NCBI GenBank assembly: GCA_017934525.1
Contig: JAGBJJ010000009.1
Location: 1-64,000 of the forward strand
Reading direction: 5' to 3'
Length of the DNA stretch: 64,000 nucleotides
Source: Prevotella sp.
GTDB taxonomy: Bacteria; Bacteroidota; Bacteroidia; Bacteroidales; Bacteroidaceae
Both the position numbers and the translations under genes were made by a program. Under the pieces are notes generated by a model. The model saw only the letters and a list, made by a program, of their open reading frames with translations, did no database searches and had not been told where the DNA came from. Of this stretch, positions 16,200-25,240 are shown in pieces. How positions within the stretch are numbered: position 1 is the first letter of the stretch; the number at the start of each line of letters is the position of its first letter.

Positions 16200-18749
16200 T
16201 CAGTCTTGATAGTAGATGCGCTTGACGCGATTGCTGACGCTGGTGAGCACCTCGTAGGGAATGGTCTGCAGCACGTCGCTGAGCACGCTGACAGGCAGTT
16301 GCGGCCCGAAAATCTCGACGCTGTCGCCCTCGCGGCATTCTATGTCGGTCACATCGATGAGGGCCACGTCCATGCAGATATTGCCCACGTAGGGAGCGCG
16401 CTGCCCGTTGACGATGCAGTATCCGTGGCCGTTGCCCAGGTGGCGGTCCAGTCCGTCGGCATAGCCTATGGGTATGGCGCCTATCACCGAGTCGCGCAGC
16501 AGGCGTCCCTTGCGGCTGTAGCCCACGGTGTCTTCCTTCGGCACGCGGCGCAGCTGTAGGATGGTGGTCTTCAGTGTGCTGACGCAGGCGAGTCGGCCAC
16601 CGGGTGTTGCCTCAGAAGCAGCCGGGCCGTCATCCTTGGGAGCGGGGGCGGGCAAGGGGTTCACGCCGTAGAGCCCGATGCCCAGTCGGCACATGTCGAG
16701 CTGGCGCTCGGGGAAGTGCTCAATGCCGGCCGAGTTGCAGATGTGGCGCAGAATCTTATGCGGGAAGGCGGCCTGCAGCTTGAGGCTGCCCTCGTCGAAG
16801 AGTCGGAACTGCTGGGCAGAGAAGGCGTCGAAGTCGTAGCTGTCGGAGCCAACGAAGTGGGAGAACACCGAGCGCGGGATGATGGCCTGCTGGGCGTGCA
16901 GGCGGCTGACGAGCTCGTCGATGTCATGGCGTGGGTCGAAGCCCAGGCGGTGCATGCCCGTGTCGAGTTTGATGTGCACGGGCCAGCCCGTGATGCCCTC
17001 CTTACGGGCGGCGTGCACCAGGGCGTCCATCAGCCGGAAGCTGTACACCTCGGGCTCCAGCTCATAGTCGAAGAGCGTCTTAAACGACGACATCTCGGGG
17101 TTCATCACGATGATGTTCTGCGTGATGCCGGCCTTGCGCAGCTCTGCCCCCTCGTCGGCCACGGCCACGGCCAGATAGTCTACGCGCTGGTCTTGCAGCG
17201 TCTTGGCTATCTCCACGGCGCCGGCGCCGTAGGCATCGGCCTTAATCATGCACACAATCTTCGTGCCGGGCTTCATCTTCGAGCGGTAGTAGTTCAGGTT
17301 GTTCACCACGGCGCCCAGGTTCACCTCGAGAATCGTCTCGTGCACCTTCTGCTCCAGCAGGTCGCTGATGCGGTCGAAGCCGAACGAGCGTGCTCCTTTC
17401 AGCAGCACCACCTCGTCGTGGAGCGAGCTGAAGGCCTGGCTGCGTAGAAAGGCTTCCACGGTGTTGAAGAAAAACGTCTGGCAGCCGCTGAAGAGCTGCT
17501 GCTGTCCTGACAGTTCGCGCCCGATGCCTATAAACTTGTCGATGCCGCGCTTCTGCAGGAAGGCGGCCACCTGGGCGTATAGCTCAGCAGGCTGCTCGCC
17601 GCTCTGCTGTATGTCGCTCAGTATGAGAGTGCGCCGGCGTCCCTGCTGGTCGGGGCGTCGTTGCATGAAGTCGAGCGCTATGTCGAGCGACTGCAGGTCG
17701 TTGTTGTATGAGTCGTTGATGAGCGTCAGGCCCCGCTGGCCCTCCTTCACCTCCAGTCGCATGGCGATAGGTTCCAGCCGGGGCATACGCTCGGCCAGCT
17801 GGCGGGGCGTGAGTCCCAGACAGAGGGCCGTGGCGGCGCAGGTGATGCTGTTCTCGATGGCTGCCTCGCTGCTGTAGGGAATTGTGTAGCTGCCTGCCGT
17901 ACCTTTATATATATATGAGACGGATGTGGCGTCTCCAGGCGAGTGCCTTGACGTATTCTCTATATACATTGCCGCGCTGGGGTCGGTGCGCGACCATCCC
18001 AGCAGCTCGCAGTGGCAGCCGGCCCGATGTAGGCAGCGGCTCACGGTGGCGTCGTCGGCAGGATACACCACCACCCGGGTTCCTCCGAACAGCTTGAGCT
18101 TCTCCATGCACTTCTCTTCCATCGACTGGAAATTCTCCTGATGGGCCGTGCCGAGCGACGTGATGACACCGATGGTGGGCTGAATGATGTCGCTGAGGGC
18201 ACCCATCTCGCCCGGCTGGCTGATGCCGGCCTCGAAGAGGGCCGCCTCGGTGTGCTCGTTGAGCAGCCAGACGCTCAGGGGCACGCCAATCTGCGAGTTG
18301 TAGCTGCGGGGCGAGCGGGTCACCTTCATAGAAGGCATGAGCAGCTGATAGAGCCACTCCTTCACCCACGTCTTGCCGTTGGAGCCCGTGATGCCCACCA
18401 CCGGAATCTGAAACTCGTCGCGGTGGCGCGTGGCCAGCCGTTGCAAGGCAGCCAGCGTCGATGTCACCACCAGGAAGTTCGCGTCAGGATAAAGCTCAGC
18501 CCAGTCTCCCTTTTCCTCGGCGGGGATGGGTGGGAGGCTCTCCACCACAAACGCCCGCACACCGCGGCGATAGAGGTCGGCTATATAGCGGTGACCGTCG
18601 TTGCGCTCTGAGCGCAGGGCGAAGAACAGTGTCTGCTCGGGGAAACAGAGCGAGCGACTGTCGGTGAGCAGCCATCCGATGTTGGCATCTGTGCTGCCAT
18701 AGCGGCGCGCGCCTATCAGCGTCGCCACCTTTTCTATGCTGTATGTCAT
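16200..18749 (-). CDS. MurF-alanine racemase fusion
   Basis: A bifunctional peptidoglycan enzyme typical of Bacteroidetes. Residues 1 to about 455 are MurF, which adds D-Ala-D-Ala to UDP-MurNAc-tripeptide: GITGSNGKTWVKEW is the ATP loop, and GTAHQENF and INDSYNND follow. Residues about 465-849 are a PLP alanine racemase making D-Ala: MIKADAYGAG carries the PLP lysine, HIKLDTGMHRLGF and the late GYSRKGRL/YVGNICMD motifs follow. I place the start at ATG 18749 (MTYSIEKVATLIG), because an upstream ATG at 18803 would lie in front of the promoter at 18774-18781. Fusing donor and user of D-Ala may couple supply to ligation. Divergent from purL. Confidence 0.95.
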   Translation of the reverse strand: MTYSIEKVATLIGARRYGSTDANIGWLLTDSRSLCFPEQTLFFALRSERNDGHRYIADLYRRGVRAFVVESLPPIPAEEKGDWAELYPDANFLVVTSTLAALQRLATRHRDEFQIPVVGITGSNGKTWVKEWLYQLLMPSMKVTRSPRSYNSQIGVPLSVWLLNEHTEAALFEAGISQPGEMGALSDIIQPTIGVITSLGTAHQENFQSMEEKCMEKLKLFGGTRVVVYPADDATVSRCLHRAGCHCELLGWSRTDPSAAMYIENTSRHSPGDATSVSYIYKGTAGSYTIPYSSEAAIENSITCAATALCLGLTPRQLAERMPRLEPIAMRLEVKEGQRGLTLINDSYNNDLQSLDIALDFMQRRPDQQGRRRTLILSDIQQSGEQPAELYAQVAAFLQKRGIDKFIGIGRELSGQQQLFSGCQTFFFNTVEAFLRSQAFSSLHDEVVLLKGARSFGFDRISDLLEQKVHETILEVNLGAVVNNLNYYRSKMKPGTKIVCMIKADAYGAGAVEIAKTLQDQRVDYLAVAVADEGAELRKAGITQNIIVMNPEMSSFKTLFDYELEPEVYSFRLMDALVHAARKEGITGWPVHIKLDTGMHRLGFDPRHDIDELVSRLHAQQAIIPRSVFSHFVGSDSYDFDAFSAQQFRLFDEGSLKLQAAFPHKILRHICNSAGIEHFPERQLDMCRLGIGLYGVNPLPAPAPKDDGPAASEATPGGRLACVSTLKTTILQLRRVPKEDTVGYSRKGRLLRDSVIGAIPIGYADGLDRHLGNGHGYCIVNGQRAPYVGNICMDVALIDVTDIECREGDSVEIFGPQLPVSVLSDVLQTIPYEVLTSVSNRVKRIYYQD

Positions 18750-18773
18750 GTCGTTGTTATTGTTTTGCGACCA

Positions 18774-18781
18774 CAAAAGTA
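18774..18781 (-). promoter_or_regulatory. -7 element of the murF-alr promoter
   Basis: TACTTTTG on the minus strand, 24 bp before the ATG at 18749. It decides against the start at 18803. Confidence 0.55.
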
Positions 18782-18837
18782 CAAAAAATATATTAAATAC
18801 CATTGTTTGCTGTCGTAAAACCTGAATAATGGCAGAA

Positions 18838-18895
18838 AATTTTGGCCAAAATCAAATGGATTCAGGCCAAAATCATTTCGGTTTTGGCCAAAATT
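18838..18895. repeat. 58-bp triple GGCC palindrome element, copy 2
   Basis: GGCC centres at 18844, 18865 and 18886, exactly 21 bp apart, all mostly of the TTTTGGCCAAAAT type. It lies in the divergent murF-alr/purL spacer. Confidence 0.9.
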
Positions 18896-19017
18896 TATTC
18901 CGGCAGACAGCCCTTCTGCCTGCAAAGCGCTGGCCGATGCTTCAGCATGCTGCCACTTCCCTCTTCAAAATATAGGCTCCCAAGCCTGATAAACAATAAG
19001 AAAAATGCGCATTTCTT

Positions 19018-19048
19018 TTGGTTTTCTGCCTCTTTCTTCGTACCTTTG
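19018..19048 (+). promoter_or_regulatory. Promoter of purL
   Basis: TTG (19018-19020), a 20-bp spacer and TACCTTTG (19041-19048) match the consensus, 36 bp before ATG 19085. Confidence 0.75.
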
Positions 19049-19084
19049 CAGGCAAAATGCAAACTTATCATATATAAACGAACT

Positions 19085-22000
19085 ATGATTCTCTTCTTCC
19101 AGACCCCACAGAAGAGCGTGATAGCCACGCAGGTGGACCATCAGCTCACACAAGATGAAGTACAGAAACTCTGCTGGCTCTACGGCAACGCACAGCACCT
19201 TGACGCTGCAGAGCTTGAAGGCATCTATGTAGGACCGCGCCGCGAGATGGTCACCCCGTGGTCGACCAACGCTGTTGAGATAACGCAGAACATGAGCATG
19301 CAGGGCATCAGCCGCATCGAGGAGTACTTCCCCGTGGACAGCGAAGAGGCTCAGCACGACCCGATGCTGCAGCGTATGTACAAGGGACTCAACCAGGATA
19401 TCTTCACGGTCAACATCCAGCCTGAGCCCATCAAGCACGTTGACGACCTCGAGACCTTCAACGAGCAGGAGGGACTGGCCCTCTCGCCCGAGGAGATAGA
19501 GTATCTGCATGGGCTGGAGAAGCAGAACGGACGGCCGCTGACCGACTCGGAGGTGTTTGGTTTCGCGCAGATTAACTCGGAGCACTGTCGCCACAAGATT
19601 TTCGGCGGCACCTTTGTCATCGACGGCAAGGAGATGGACTCCAGCCTCTTCGCCATGATTAAGAAGACTACGAAGGAGCACCCGGGCAAGATTCTCTCAG
19701 CCTACAAAGATAATGTGGCCTTTGCACAGGGACCCGTCGTGGAGCAGTTTGCACCCCAGGACCAGTCGACGGCCGACTGGTTTCAGGTGAAGGATATCGA
19801 GAGTGTCATATCGCTGAAGGCCGAGACCCACAACTTCCCCACCACCGTGGAACCCTTCAACGGTGCTGCCACGGGCACCGGCGGCGAGATACGCGACCGC
19901 ATGGGCGGCGGCACGGGCTCATGGCCCATCGCCGGCACGGCTGTCTACATGACGGCCTATCCGAGGTTGAGTGAAGGGTTGGAGCAGAAAGATGAAAGAT
20001 GTGATTGCGCTCAGGACGGGGTTTCTGGCAGCAAGTCTAATCAGACCTCTCATCTCGGAAGAGACTGGGAGAACATTCTCCCCGTGCGCAAGTGGCTCTA
20101 CCAGACGCCCGAGCAGATTCTGATTAAGGCCTCGAACGGCGCCAGCGACTTCGGTAACAAGTTCGGTCAGCCTCTCATCTGTGGCTCAGTCCTCACCTTC
20201 GAGCATCAGGAGCAGGGTTGCGGGTGTAGTGATTCTGTCGCGCCCTCCTCTACCAAATACGCCTACGACAAGGTCATCATGCTGGCTGGTGGCGTGGGCT
20301 ACGGCACCAAGCGCGACTGTCTGAAGAAGGAGCCTCAGCCGGGCAACAAGGTGGTCGTAGTGGGTGGCGACAACTATCGCATCGGGCTCGGCGGCGGCAG
20401 CGTCTCGTCGGTTGACACCGGCCGCTATAGCAATGGCATCGAGCTGAACGCCATCCAGCGTGCCAACCCCGAGATGCAGAAGCGTGCCTACAATCTGGTG
20501 CGTGCGCTCTGTGAAGGTGAGAATAATCCCGTCGTCTCAATCCACGACCACGGCTCGGCAGGACATCTGAACTGTCTCAGCGAGCTCGTCGAGGAGTGTG
20601 GCGGACGCATTGATATGACGAAGCTGCCCATTGGCGACAAGACGCTCTCGGCGAAGGAAATCATTGCCAACGAGAGTCAGGAGCGCATGGGACTGCTCAT
20701 CGACGAGAAGCATCTGGACCGCGTGCGCCGCATTGCCGAGCGCGAGCGTGCTCCGATGTATGTGGTGGGTGAGACCACCGGCGACGCCCATTTCTCCTTC
20801 GTGCAGGGCGACGGCGTGAAGCCCTTCGACCTCGACGTGGCGCAGATGTTCGGCCATTCGCCCAAGACCATCATGCGCGACGAGACCGTAGAGCGCCACT
20901 ATGCCCCCGTTTCGTATTCCGGAGCCCCTGTCGCTCCCGCTCAGCCCGAGCTACTCCGCGAGTATATAGAGCGGGTGCTCCAGCTGGAGGCCGTGGCCTG
21001 CAAAGACTGGCTGACGAATAAGGTTGACCGCTCGGTGACGGGCAAGATTGCACGTCAGCAGTGTCAGGGCGAGCTGCAGCTGCCGCTGAGCGACTGCGGC
21101 GTGGTGGCCCTCGACTATCGCGGACGCAGCGGCATCGCTACGGCGCTGGGCCATGCCCCGCAGGCTGGATTGGCATCACCGGCCGCAGGCTCCATCCTTT
21201 CGGTGGCCGAGGCTCTCACCAATCTGGTGTGGGCACCGCTGGCGGGTGGTCTTGAGGGCGTGTCGCTGAGCGCCAACTGGATGTGGCCCTGCCGCTCGCA
21301 GAAGGGTGAAGACGCACGCCTCTATCAGGCCGTGAAGGCGCTGAGCGACTTCTGTTGCGACCTGGGTGTCAACGTGCCCACGGGCAAGGACTCGCTCTCG
21401 CTCTCGCAGCAGTATCCCGACGGTGAGAAGATTATCTCGCCGGGAACGGTCATCGTGTCGGCAGGTGCCGAGGTGAGCGACGTGAGGAAGGTGGTAAGCC
21501 CTGTGCTCGTCAACGATAAGCGTGCTTCGCTCTACCATATCGACTTCTCATTCTGCGAGCAGCGTCTGGGCGGATCGGCCTTCGCACAGAGCCTGAACCA
21601 TGTGGGCGATGATGTACCGACGGTGATGGATGCTGACTATTTCGCCGATGCTTTCGGTGCCGTGCAGGAACTCATTCGTCGCGGGTGGATTATGGCCGGA
21701 CACGATATCTCGGCCGGCGGTCTCGTCACCTGTCTGCTTGAGATGTGCTTCGCCAACACGCGCGGCGGCGTGCGCATCAACCTGCACGACCTCTGTGCCG
21801 ACGGCGATATCGTGAAGACGCTCTTCGCCGAGAATCCCGGCGTGGTCGTCGAGGTGAGCGATGAGCATAAGGCCGACTTCAAGGAGTTCCTCGAAGACAT
21901 GGGCGTCGGTTTTGCAAAGATTGGATATCCCGTCGAGGACGGCCGTATGCTCGTCATCAAGGCTGATGATCAGGAGTTGACCTTCGATATCGACCATCTG

Positions 22001-22948
22001 CGCGACGTGTGGTATAAGACCAGTTATCTGCTCGACCGCCGCCAGAGCTTCAATGGCAAGGCCGCCGAGCGCTACGCCAACTACAAGCAGCAGCCGGTGG
22101 AAATGAAGTTCCCGCGCGGCTTCCGCGGCACGCTGGCCCAGTATGGGCTGACCGCCCGTCATCCTCTCGGACAGTCGGCGGCCAAGGCTGCCATCATACG
22201 CGAGAAGGGCACCAACGGCGAGCGCGAAATGGCCTATTCGCTCTATCTGGCTGGCTTCGACGTGAAGGATGTGACGATGACCGACCTCATCACTGGTCGT
22301 GAGACGCTCGACGACGTCCAGATGATTGTCTTCTGTGGCGGCTTCTCCAATAGCGACGTGCTTGGTTCGGCCAAGGGCTGGGCTGGCGCTTTCCTCTACA
22401 ATCCCAAGGCTAAGGAGGCACTCGACCGCTTCTACAGCCGCAAGGATACGCTCTCACTCGGCATCTGCAACGGTTGTCAGCTCATGGTGGAGCTGGGCCT
22501 GTTAAATGAAAAGGGAGAAGTGAAGAGTGAGTCAGCGCTTCCCAAGATGCTGCACAACGACAGCCGTAAGTTCGAGAGCGGTTTCATCACGTTGCAGATT
22601 CCTGAGAACAAGAGCGTGATGTTCTCAACACTCAGCGGCACGAAACTTGGCATCTGGGTGGCCCACGGAGAAGGCAAGTTCTCGCTGCCCGGGGCTGAGA
22701 GTGACTATCATGTCATTGCGAAGTACAACCACCACGGCTATCCTGCCAACCCCAACGGCAGCGACTACGACGTGGCCGGCATCTGTTCGGCTGACGGCCG
22801 ACATCTGGCCATGATGCCCCACCTGGAGCGTGCCATCTTCCCCTGGCAGTGCGGATGGTATCCGCTGGGTCGCCGCATGGATGAGGTGACACCGTGGATT
22901 GAAGCCTTCGTCAACGCAAGGAAGTGGATAGAGGGTGTTATGAATTGA
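19085..22948 (+). CDS. purL: Phosphoribosylformylglycinamidine synthase, single-chain
   Basis: Makes FGAM from FGAR, glutamine and ATP in purine synthesis. About 1287 residues in the large single-chain form. The N-terminal PurS-like part is followed by FGAM synthase domains (INSEHCRHKIF, KAETHNFPTTVEPFNGAATGTGGEIRD, IKASNGASDFGNKFGQP, SIHDHGSAGHLNC, SISLGGGS-like IGLGGGSVSSV, VNVPTGKDSLS). A C-terminal glutamine amidotransferase has LGICNGCQLM with the nucleophile Cys. The promoter at 19018-19048 places the start at 19085; the frame is open upstream only through the GGCC element. Two Ser/Cys-rich loops (about residues 299-330 and 378-395) look longer than I expect for relatives. A 7-bp array at 22504-22531 encodes LNEKGEVKSES. 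Confidence 0.95.
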   Translation: MILFFQTPQKSVIATQVDHQLTQDEVQKLCWLYGNAQHLDAAELEGIYVGPRREMVTPWSTNAVEITQNMSMQGISRIEEYFPVDSEEAQHDPMLQRMYKGLNQDIFTVNIQPEPIKHVDDLETFNEQEGLALSPEEIEYLHGLEKQNGRPLTDSEVFGFAQINSEHCRHKIFGGTFVIDGKEMDSSLFAMIKKTTKEHPGKILSAYKDNVAFAQGPVVEQFAPQDQSTADWFQVKDIESVISLKAETHNFPTTVEPFNGAATGTGGEIRDRMGGGTGSWPIAGTAVYMTAYPRLSEGLEQKDERCDCAQDGVSGSKSNQTSHLGRDWENILPVRKWLYQTPEQILIKASNGASDFGNKFGQPLICGSVLTFEHQEQGCGCSDSVAPSSTKYAYDKVIMLAGGVGYGTKRDCLKKEPQPGNKVVVVGGDNYRIGLGGGSVSSVDTGRYSNGIELNAIQRANPEMQKRAYNLVRALCEGENNPVVSIHDHGSAGHLNCLSELVEECGGRIDMTKLPIGDKTLSAKEIIANESQERMGLLIDEKHLDRVRRIAERERAPMYVVGETTGDAHFSFVQGDGVKPFDLDVAQMFGHSPKTIMRDETVERHYAPVSYSGAPVAPAQPELLREYIERVLQLEAVACKDWLTNKVDRSVTGKIARQQCQGELQLPLSDCGVVALDYRGRSGIATALGHAPQAGLASPAAGSILSVAEALTNLVWAPLAGGLEGVSLSANWMWPCRSQKGEDARLYQAVKALSDFCCDLGVNVPTGKDSLSLSQQYPDGEKIISPGTVIVSAGAEVSDVRKVVSPVLVNDKRASLYHIDFSFCEQRLGGSAFAQSLNHVGDDVPTVMDADYFADAFGAVQELIRRGWIMAGHDISAGGLVTCLLEMCFANTRGGVRINLHDLCADGDIVKTLFAENPGVVVEVSDEHKADFKEFLEDMGVGFAKIGYPVEDGRMLVIKADDQELTFDIDHLRDVWYKTSYLLDRRQSFNGKAAERYANYKQQPVEMKFPRGFRGTLAQYGLTARHPLGQSAAKAAIIREKGTNGEREMAYSLYLAGFDVKDVTMTDLITGRETLDDVQMIVFCGGFSNSDVLGSAKGWAGAFLYNPKAKEALDRFYSRKDTLSLGICNGCQLMVELGLLNEKGEVKSESALPKMLHNDSRKFESGFITLQIPENKSVMFSTLSGTKLGIWVAHGEGKFSLPGAESDYHVIAKYNHHGYPANPNGSDYDVAGICSADGRHLAMMPHLERAIFPWQCGWYPLGRRMDEVTPWIEAFVNARKWIEGVMN
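22504..22531 (+). repeat. Heptanucleotide array inside purL
   Basis: Four 7-mers (AAATGAA, AAGGGAG, AAGTGAA, GAGTGAG) lie in frame in the amidotransferase domain, just after the active-site region. Confidence 0.6.
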
Positions 22949-22969
22949 GAACTATGTACTATGAACTCA
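22942..22969 (+). repeat. Heptanucleotide array spanning the purL stop and chromate-transporter start
   Basis: Four 7-mers (GAATTGA, GAACTAT, GTACTAT, GAACTCA) cover the purL stop (22946-22948) and the next ATG (22954). The array supplies the first codons of the downstream protein (MYYEL). Confidence 0.7.
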
Positions 22970-23490
22970 TAAAGACCTTCTTCAAGATTGGCATGTTCAC
23001 CCTGGGCGGCGGATATGCCATGATACCCATGATTGAGGCTGAGGTGGTAGACAAGCACCGCTGGATCAGCAAGGAAGAGTTTCTCGACCTCATTGCCATT
23101 GCCCAGAGCTGCCCTGGCGTGTTTGCCATCAACGTCAGCACCTTCATAGGCTATAAGCTGCGCAAGGTGAGGGGAGCGCTGGCCTGTGCCGTGGGCACGG
23201 CCCTGCCGTCGTTCCTCATCATTCTCCTCATTGCCATGTTCTTCCATCAGTTCAAGGACAATCCTGTAGTGGCTGCCATCTTCCGTGGCATTCGTCCGGC
23301 AGTGGTTGCCTTGATAGCTGTGCCCACCTTCAACCTGGCCCGCTCGGCTAAGCTGTCGTGGGCCAACTGCTGGATTCCCATCGGTGGCGCGCTGCTCATC
23401 TGGCTGCTGGGTGTTTCGCCTATCTTCATCATCCTGCTGGCCGGCATCGGGGGCTATGTTTATGGAACCTATATAAAACCGACTGAATGA
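22954..23490 (+). CDS. Chromate-transporter (CHR) half protein, first subunit
   Basis: 178 residues with about 5-6 hydrophobic segments. The pattern TFFKIGMFTLGGGYAMIPMIEAEVV and IAIAQSCPGVFAINVSTFIGYKLR is the CHR domain. Full ChrA has two such domains in one chain; here the halves are separate, and this gene overlaps the second by 4 bp (ATGA at 23487). Short-chain pairs are thought to work as heterodimers in chromate or related anion export. No chromate regulator or other resistance gene is near, so the natural substrate is uncertain. ATG 22954 is preferred; a start at 22924 would overlap purL. Confidence 0.85.
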   Translation: MYYELIKTFFKIGMFTLGGGYAMIPMIEAEVVDKHRWISKEEFLDLIAIAQSCPGVFAINVSTFIGYKLRKVRGALACAVGTALPSFLIILLIAMFFHQFKDNPVVAAIFRGIRPAVVALIAVPTFNLARSAKLSWANCWIPIGGALLIWLLGVSPIFIILLAGIGGYVYGTYIKPTE

Positions 23491-24062
23491 TTTACCTCTA
23501 TCTGTTTATCACCTTCTTTGAAATCGGCATCTTCGGTTTTGGTGGCGGCTACGGCATGTTGTCGCTCATTCAGCACGAGACGGTGGAACACTGGCACTGG
23601 CTGACGTCGGCCGAGTTCACCGACATCGTGGCCATCAGCCAAATGACGCCCGGTCCCATCGGCATCAACTCGGCCACCTACTGCGGCTATGAAGCTGTGA
23701 AGAATGCCGGCTACGGTATGGGCATGTCGGTGCTTGGCTCGCTGGTGGCCACGTTTGCGCTGGTGCTCCCCACGTTTATCCTCATGATACTTATCAGTCG
23801 TCTGTTCATGAAATATATGAAGACGCAGGCCGTACAGTCGGTGTTCAGTGGACTTCGCCCTGCCGTCGTCGGCCTGTTGGCCGCTGCCACGCTGCTACTC
23901 TGCACGAAGGACAACTTTTCGTCGCCCTCGGAAAACGGCTGGCAATTCTGGATCAGCGTCTTCATCTTCATGGCAACGTTCGTTGGTACGAAACTGTTCA
24001 AGATAAATCCTATCAAGATGATACTGATGGCCGGCTTTGCCGGATTGCTCTTACTTTATTGA
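23487..24062 (+). CDS. Chromate-transporter (CHR) half protein, second subunit
   Basis: 191 residues with about 6 hydrophobic segments. It shows the same CHR motifs in the second-half form: TFFEIGIFGFGGGYGMLSLIQHETV, IVAISQMTPGPIGINSATYCGYE and FSGLRPAVVGLLAAA. Its ATG overlaps the stop of the first half, so the two are translationally coupled and probably form a heterodimeric membrane transporter. It is followed after 9 bp by an arabinanase gene, so the row may be one transcript started at purL, although the functions are unrelated. Confidence 0.85.
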   Translation: MIYLYLFITFFEIGIFGFGGGYGMLSLIQHETVEHWHWLTSAEFTDIVAISQMTPGPIGINSATYCGYEAVKNAGYGMGMSVLGSLVATFALVLPTFILMILISRLFMKYMKTQAVQSVFSGLRPAVVGLLAAATLLLCTKDNFSSPSENGWQFWISVFIFMATFVGTKLFKINPIKMILMAGFAGLLLLY

Positions 24063-24071
24063 AAATATAAG

Positions 24072-25142
24072 ATGATGACACAAAAACTTCTGACTTTTCT
24101 TTTCTGTGCGGCAGTCTGTATGCCGGGCAGTACGCAGCCTGGCCGCCAGCACCATCGGCGCATGGCCTTTGCCACTGACACCGTGATGGTGCATGATCCC
24201 GTCATGGCCTTCGAACAAGGCACTTATTATCTGCTATCCACTGGCATAGGCCTGCAGTGGGCTACCTCAAAAGACCGCAAGACGTGGATAGTACAACCCT
24301 CTCCCTTCATCGAGCATATTCCCGCATGGACACGCGACAGCGTGCCCGGCTTCAGCAATCATGTGTGGGCGCCCGACGTCATTCGCTGGCACGACTGCTG
24401 GTGGCTGGCCTACAGTTGCTCCACCTTTGGCAAGAATACATCAGCTATAGGACTGATGACTGCCGACAGGCTGAACGGCGAGTGGACTGATCGTGGCTGT
24501 CTGGTGGCTTCGAGAGAGCATCGCGACGACTGGAACGCCATCGACCCCTGCTTCGTGGTTGACGACAATGACCAGCTCTGGCTTGCCTGGGGCTCCTTTT
24601 GGGATGGCATACAGATGGCAAAAATAAAGCGTGAAGAGTTAGGTGTTGGGAGACTTGAAGACGCAGCGACCCCAAACGCCTCACCCCTCGTAGCCAACTC
24701 ACAGAAGACCATCGCCCGCCGCTATCGGAGCGGCGACCCTGAGGCAGTCGAGAACCCCACCTCGAAATATGCGGGACGCAACGCCATCGAGGCGCCTTTC
24801 ATCATGAAGCACGGCGAGTGGTACTACCTCTTTGTGTCGTGGGACTACTGCTGCCGGGGCGTCAAGAGTAACTATCGCGTGGCCGTAGGCCGTTCGCACT
24901 CTGTCGACGGTCCCTATCTCGACCGCGACGGGCGCGACATGTGCGACGGCGGGGGTACGCTCCTTCTGGAAGGCGACAAAACGGAGTTTGAGGCTGTCGG
25001 CCATTGTGCTGCCTATGACTTGCCATCGGGCGAGTCGGTGTTTATCTGCCACGGCTACAGCACACGTCTCGACGGACAGGCTGTGCTTATACAGCGCACC
25101 ATCGACTGGACCGACGACGGCTGGCCCATGCTGAATGAGTAA
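24072..25142 (+). CDS. GH43 arabinan endo-1,5-alpha-L-arabinosidase
   Basis: 356 residues with a signal peptide (MMTQKLLTFLFCAAVCMPGS). The five-bladed propeller motifs are those of endo-arabinanases: VHDPVMAF (base Asp), VWAPDVIRW, SCSTFGKNTSAIGL, WNAIDPCF (Asp that tunes the acid), LAWGSFWDGIQMAKI and NAIEAPFI (acid Glu). It would cut the alpha-1,5 arabinan side chains of pectin. A 7-bp array (24629-24656) encodes an extra loop after KIKREEL that I do not expect in relatives. It lies 9 bp behind the chromate transporter pair. Fits the pectin theme with PL11, KduI and the uronate transporters. Confidence 0.88.
   Translation: MMTQKLLTFLFCAAVCMPGSTQPGRQHHRRMAFATDTVMVHDPVMAFEQGTYYLLSTGIGLQWATSKDRKTWIVQPSPFIEHIPAWTRDSVPGFSNHVWAPDVIRWHDCWWLAYSCSTFGKNTSAIGLMTADRLNGEWTDRGCLVASREHRDDWNAIDPCFVVDDNDQLWLAWGSFWDGIQMAKIKREELGVGRLEDAATPNASPLVANSQKTIARRYRSGDPEAVENPTSKYAGRNAIEAPFIMKHGEWYYLFVSWDYCCRGVKSNYRVAVGRSHSVDGPYLDRDGRDMCDGGGTLLLEGDKTEFEAVGHCAAYDLPSGESVFICHGYSTRLDGQAVLIQRTIDWTDDGWPMLNE
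24629..24656 (+). repeat. Heptanucleotide array inside the GH43 gene
   Basis: Four degenerate 7-mers (GCGTGAA, GAGTTAG, GTGTTGG, GAGACTT) lie in frame. They resemble the GAGTTGA/GAATTAG units of the intergenic array at 13476. Confidence 0.55.
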
Positions 25143-25201
25143 ATTTGCTTAAATATTGCTAATAAGACTTCACTTCTTATGGTTTTTAGCCGTCATATCA
25201 T

Positions 25202-25209
25202 TATATTTG
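25202..25209 (+). promoter_or_regulatory. -7 element of the OmpA-family gene
   Basis: TATATTTG fits TAnnTTTG, 31 bp before the ATG at 25241. Confidence 0.5.
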
Positions 25210-25240
25210 CACCCGAATTAATACATAAAACCAACAGATT

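Noticed and set aside
18842..19084. N-terminal extension of PurL
   Set aside because: It would be coded by the GGCC element and lies ahead of the consensus promoter at 19018-19048; PurL homology begins at 19085.
22954..24062. Frameshifted single chrA gene
   Set aside because: The two halves overlap by ATGA and each is a complete CHR domain, a known natural split form.
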